Assembly: GCA_963791425.1 (NCBI GenBank) | Contig: CAWBSE010000004.1 | Location: 620,001-684,000, forward strand | Length of the DNA: 64,000 nucleotides | Direction: 5' to 3' | DNA from: DATBLE01 sp963791425 | GTDB lineage: Bacteria; Actinomycetota; Thermoleophilia; Gaiellales; Gaiellaceae | In this document: positions 61,587 to 64,000 of the stretch, one piece after another | Layout: every line of letters starts with the position of its first letter | How positions within the stretch are numbered: the stretch's first letter is position 1 | The notes under the pieces: generated by a model | The model's database searches: none | Told to the model about the DNA's origin: nothing | What the model saw: only the letters and a program-made list of their open reading frames with translations | Translations under genes and position numbers: made by a program

Positions 61587-62283
61587 ACGCGATCATCCCC
61601 TGGCGGCCGGTGCGGCCGGCATCGCGACGGTGCGAGAAGAACAGCTCGGGATTGCACGCCGTGCAGAGGTCCGTGCGATGGACCTCCACTACCCCCGCAG
61701 CCTCGAGCGACCGCGCGGCTGCGGTCCAGAGGTCGAGCCGGCCGTCGCGAACGACGTCGTCACCGAACCGATCGCGGAACGGCGCGGCCACCTCGTCGCC
61801 GACCTGGTAACAACACGGTCCGATTCCCGGCCCGATCACCGCCGCCAGACCCGGGCCGAGGGTTGCGGCGGCGCCGCGGACGATGCCGGCGAGCAGCCCC
61901 CGCCAGCCGACGTGAAGCGCCGCCACCGCCGGCGTCTCGACGTCCATGCGGGCGATCGCGATCGGCAGGCAGTCGGCGGTGAACACGAGCAGCGGCTCGC
62001 CCGGGCGGTCGGTCCACAGGCCGTCGCCGGGCTCCCCCTGGCTCCCAGCCCGCCGGACAACCGCACCGTGTACCTGCTTGCCGTAGGAGAGGAGCTCGGG
62101 CTCCGTGCCGAGCTCATGGCACAGGCGCTCCCGGTTCTCGGCCACGTGGTTCGGGTCGTCGTCCGTGAGGCGGCCGAGGTTGAGCGTGTCGAACGGCGCC
62201 TCGCTCACCCCGCCCCTGCGGGTCGAGAAGGCGACCGCGTACGGCCCGGGCGCGTCCCAGCGGATCAGCGTGACCTCACTCAT
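61576..62283 (-). CDS. pgeF: peptidoglycan editing factor / multicopper-oxidase-like PgeF (YfiH)
   Basis: DUF152 (LACC1/YfiH) protein; homologues act on purine nucleosides or edit cytoplasmic peptidoglycan precursors. Conserved: VAFSTRRGGVSEAPFDTLNL, TADCLPIAIA, ALHVGWRGLLAGIVRGA and IGPGIGPCCYQVG. These carry the Cys/His zinc and active-site residues. Length 235 aa. Confidence 0.9.
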   Translation of the reverse strand: MSEVTLIRWDAPGPYAVAFSTRRGGVSEAPFDTLNLGRLTDDDPNHVAENRERLCHELGTEPELLSYGKQVHGAVVRRAGSQGEPGDGLWTDRPGEPLLVFTADCLPIAIARMDVETPAVAALHVGWRGLLAGIVRGAAATLGPGLAAVIGPGIGPCCYQVGDEVAAPFRDRFGDDVVRDGRLDLWTAAARSLEAAGVVEVHRTDLCTACNPELFFSHRRDAGRTGRQGMIAYVT

Positions 62284-63415
62284 CGGCGATCAGCTCCCGT
62301 GCGGCGGCGAGCTCGGCGTCGCGTCCGTCCAGCTCCCCGCGCAGCTTCCGGCGGCGCAGCGCCTCGAGCACCTCCCCCACCCGCGGCGACTCCGGCAAGC
62401 CCAGCCCGGCCAGGTCGGCGCCGGTGATCTCCAGGCGTACGTCGCGCAGCCGGGTGAACCAGTCGCGTAGCGCGGGCGAGTCGTGCTCCGCCAGGGCGAG
62501 CAGCGCCGCGTCGGGCGCGCGGCCGGCGAGGTCGGCGATCTCGACCGGGTCGGAGGCGGCGGCGAGCCGCGGCGCCAGCTCGATCGCGTCGGCGACGGCC
62601 CTCGCGTCCTCGCGACGGAGTGCCAGCTGCTCCAGCAGGCCGTGTGCAGCCCGTGCGATGACCTCGAGCCTGAGCCGCCAGGCCGGAGCGCCGGGGTCGA
62701 GCTCGGCGCGCAGGGCGTCGAGACGCTCGACGAGCGCGACATCGACGGTCGGGATCACCGCGAGGTCGTCGAGCCGTTCGAGCGTGTGGGCGATCTCGTC
62801 CTCGGAGAGGAGCGCGACCAGCTCCTCGCGCAGCCGGTGACCGGAGAGGAGTCCGATGCCGATGATCGCGTCGCGGGCCTGTCGTTCCGTGTCGGGATCC
62901 ATCCGGAAGCCGAGCCGGTTCTCGTAGCGGATGGCCCGGAAGATCCGCGTCGGGTCGTCGACGAACGACTCGTCGTGCAGGACGCGGATCGTCCGCGACT
63001 CGAGATCGGCCCGGCCGCCGTGCGGATCGACCAGGCGGCCGAAGTCGTCGCCGAGCGACGCAGCAATTGCGTTGACGGTGAAGTCGCGGCGGGCGAGGTC
63101 GTCCTCGATCGTGCCCGCCTCGACGTCGGGGAGCGCCGCCGGCGCCGCATAGGTCTCGCGGCGGGCCGTCACGACATCGACGTGGCGGCCGTCCGGGAAG
63201 CGCACGACCGCTGTCCCGAACCGGCCGTGCGCCGTCACCTCGCCGCCGAGGCCCTCGGCAAAGGTAACGGCGTCCCCTTCCACCGCGATGTCCACGTCGT
63301 AGCTCGCGGCCCCGAGCAGGATGTCCCGCACGGTCCCGCCGACGAGATAGACGCCCGCGCCGCGGGGCAGATCGAGCGTCAGCAGCTCGCCGGCGATCGA
63401 GTCAGGCGAGGGCAA
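62276..63415 (-). CDS. cca: CCA-adding enzyme / tRNA nucleotidyltransferase family
   Basis: Class II nucleotidyltransferase of the PolyA_pol family. The head reads VYLVGGTVRDILLG with catalytic carboxylates in YDVDIAVEGD. RRDFTVNAIAASLGDDFGRL then VDPHGGRADL and DPTRIFRAIRYENRLGF are the RNA- and nucleotide-binding segments. The TTG at 63415 gives 379 aa and overlaps ridA by 14 nt. Because tRNA-Pro in this window does not encode CCA, a CCA-adding activity is required. Confidence 0.85.
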   Translation of the reverse strand: MPSPDSIAGELLTLDLPRGAGVYLVGGTVRDILLGAASYDVDIAVEGDAVTFAEGLGGEVTAHGRFGTAVVRFPDGRHVDVVTARRETYAAPAALPDVEAGTIEDDLARRDFTVNAIAASLGDDFGRLVDPHGGRADLESRTIRVLHDESFVDDPTRIFRAIRYENRLGFRMDPDTERQARDAIIGIGLLSGHRLREELVALLSEDEIAHTLERLDDLAVIPTVDVALVERLDALRAELDPGAPAWRLRLEVIARAAHGLLEQLALRREDARAVADAIELAPRLAAASDPVEIADLAGRAPDAALLALAEHDSPALRDWFTRLRDVRLEITGADLAGLGLPESPRVGEVLEALRRRKLRGELDGRDAELAAARELIADE

Positions 63416-63788
63416 TCGCGTCGATCTCGACCAGCGCACCCGACGGGAGGCCGGCCACCTCGAGCGTCGCCCGCGCGGGCGGGACGTCGCCGACATGCGT
63501 CCGGTAGACCTCGTTCATCTCCTGAAAGTCGTCCAGGCTCGCCAGGTAGACCGTGGTTTTGACGACCCGGTCGAGGCTGGTGCCCGCGGCCTCGAGGATC
63601 GTCCGCAGATTCTTGAACACCTGCTCGGTCTGCTCGGCGATGCCCTCCCCGACCATCTGGGCGCCGGGCGTGAGCGCCAGCTGGCCGGAGACGAACACGA
63701 GCCCGCCGGCCCTGATCGCCTGCGAGTACGGAGCGCCCTGGAACGGCGCGGGGGCTTCCTCGGTGCGAACTGCTTCCTTCTCGGCCAC
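63402..63788 (-). CDS. ridA: RidA family enamine/imine deaminase
   Basis: Trimeric enzyme that hydrolyses reactive 2-aminoacrylate. APYSQAIRAGGLVFVSGQLA, NLRTILEAAGTSLDRVVKTT, VYRTHVGDVPPARATLEVAG and LPSGALVEIDAIA are complete, including the catalytic Arg in PPARAT. Length 128 aa. Confidence 0.93.
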   Translation of the reverse strand: MAEKEAVRTEEAPAPFQGAPYSQAIRAGGLVFVSGQLALTPGAQMVGEGIAEQTEQVFKNLRTILEAAGTSLDRVVKTTVYLASLDDFQEMNEVYRTHVGDVPPARATLEVAGLPSGALVEIDAIALA

Positions 63789-63800
63789 TGGTGTCTCCTC

Positions 63801-64000
63801 TCAGATGCGGCGGCAGGCGTGCATCAGTGCAACGCCGAGCGCCTTGAACATCGCTTCGAGCACGTGCTGTGCGTCGTCGCCGGCGATCAGCCGGACGTGC
63901 AGCGTGACACCGGCGCCCTCGGCGAAGCGGCGCAGGAAGTCGGTGATCAGGTCGGTGCCGACCCCGCCGACACGCGCGTCGGACAGGTCGACATTCGACG
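63801..64000 (-). CDS. hisB: imidazoleglycerol-phosphate dehydratase (3' part)
   Basis: C-terminal 66 residues of HisB, running past the window end. VGGVGTDLITDFLRRFAEGA and GVTLHVRLIAGDDAQHVLEA then MFKALGVALMHACRRI are recognisable. The metal-ligand segment usually reads NxHHxxE; here it is DAQHVLE, with Gln at the first His position. Stop TGA at 63801-63803. Confidence 0.85.
   Translation of the reverse strand, partial: SNVDLSDARVGGVGTDLITDFLRRFAEGAGVTLHVRLIAGDDAQHVLEAMFKALGVALMHACRRI

Overview
The window is high-GC DNA with dense, mostly operonic coding. Gene content and protein style point to a deep-branching actinobacterium of the Thermoleophilia (Gaiellales/Solirubrobacterales) type. 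It combines actinobacterial markers (GarA-like FHA protein with FtsR, MurT/GatD, SepF/DivIVA, an RsiG-like protein, an Rv1284-like carbonic anhydrase) with RNase Y next to recA/recX, and with secreted repeat-domain proteins of a kind common in that class. The placement is inferred from the sequence alone.

Layout. 1-11.3 kb, plus strand: end of a nucleoside-type ABC permease, then rodZ-cinA-thpR-recA-recX, rny, miaB, a tyrosine phosphatase, miaA and a frameshifted dapF. 11.3-15.9 kb: dapD-dapC-dapE on the minus strand between two exported or remnant proteins. 16.0-21.3 kb: hflX-dut-nudix-DUF2156 facing gatD-murT. 21.3-25.9 kb: a broken HD-GYP remnant, a three-repeat HNR protein, a stand-alone class II amidotransferase, two tail-to-tail sigma-70 genes and a candidate structured RNA. 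26-34 kb, minus strand: small membrane proteins, apt-ftsR-garA-rsiG, a sugar nucleotidyltransferase/mutase fusion, pgsA and a broken M43 protease. 34-38.8 kb: hutF, a GH99-like secreted protein and lineage-specific exported proteins.

38.84-43.36 kb is the most unusual part. A 36-bp piece of tRNA-Pro(GGG) is duplicated at both ends and encloses a PPTase plus an AMP ligase-carrier-thioesterase protein, a moaA fragment and a broken gene, with no integrase. This has the architecture of a decayed tRNA-integrated island. Upstream of the tRNA lie an HTH gene and proS. The minus strand then continues with ispG-rseP-dxr-cdsA-uppS-frr-pyrH-tsf-rpsB, phr-rluD-lspA-traR-yggU-divIVA-yggT and, after three inserted genes, sepF-yggS-pgeF-cca-ridA-hisB. 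This is the usual translation, isoprenoid, envelope and division neighbourhood.

Two themes cross the window. Many start codons lie only 7-9 nt after a TAnnnT-like -10 box, suggesting leaderless transcripts. Almost every broken gene is repaired by removing single bases, often from GGG runs, so at least some 'pseudogenes' may be indel errors in the assembly.
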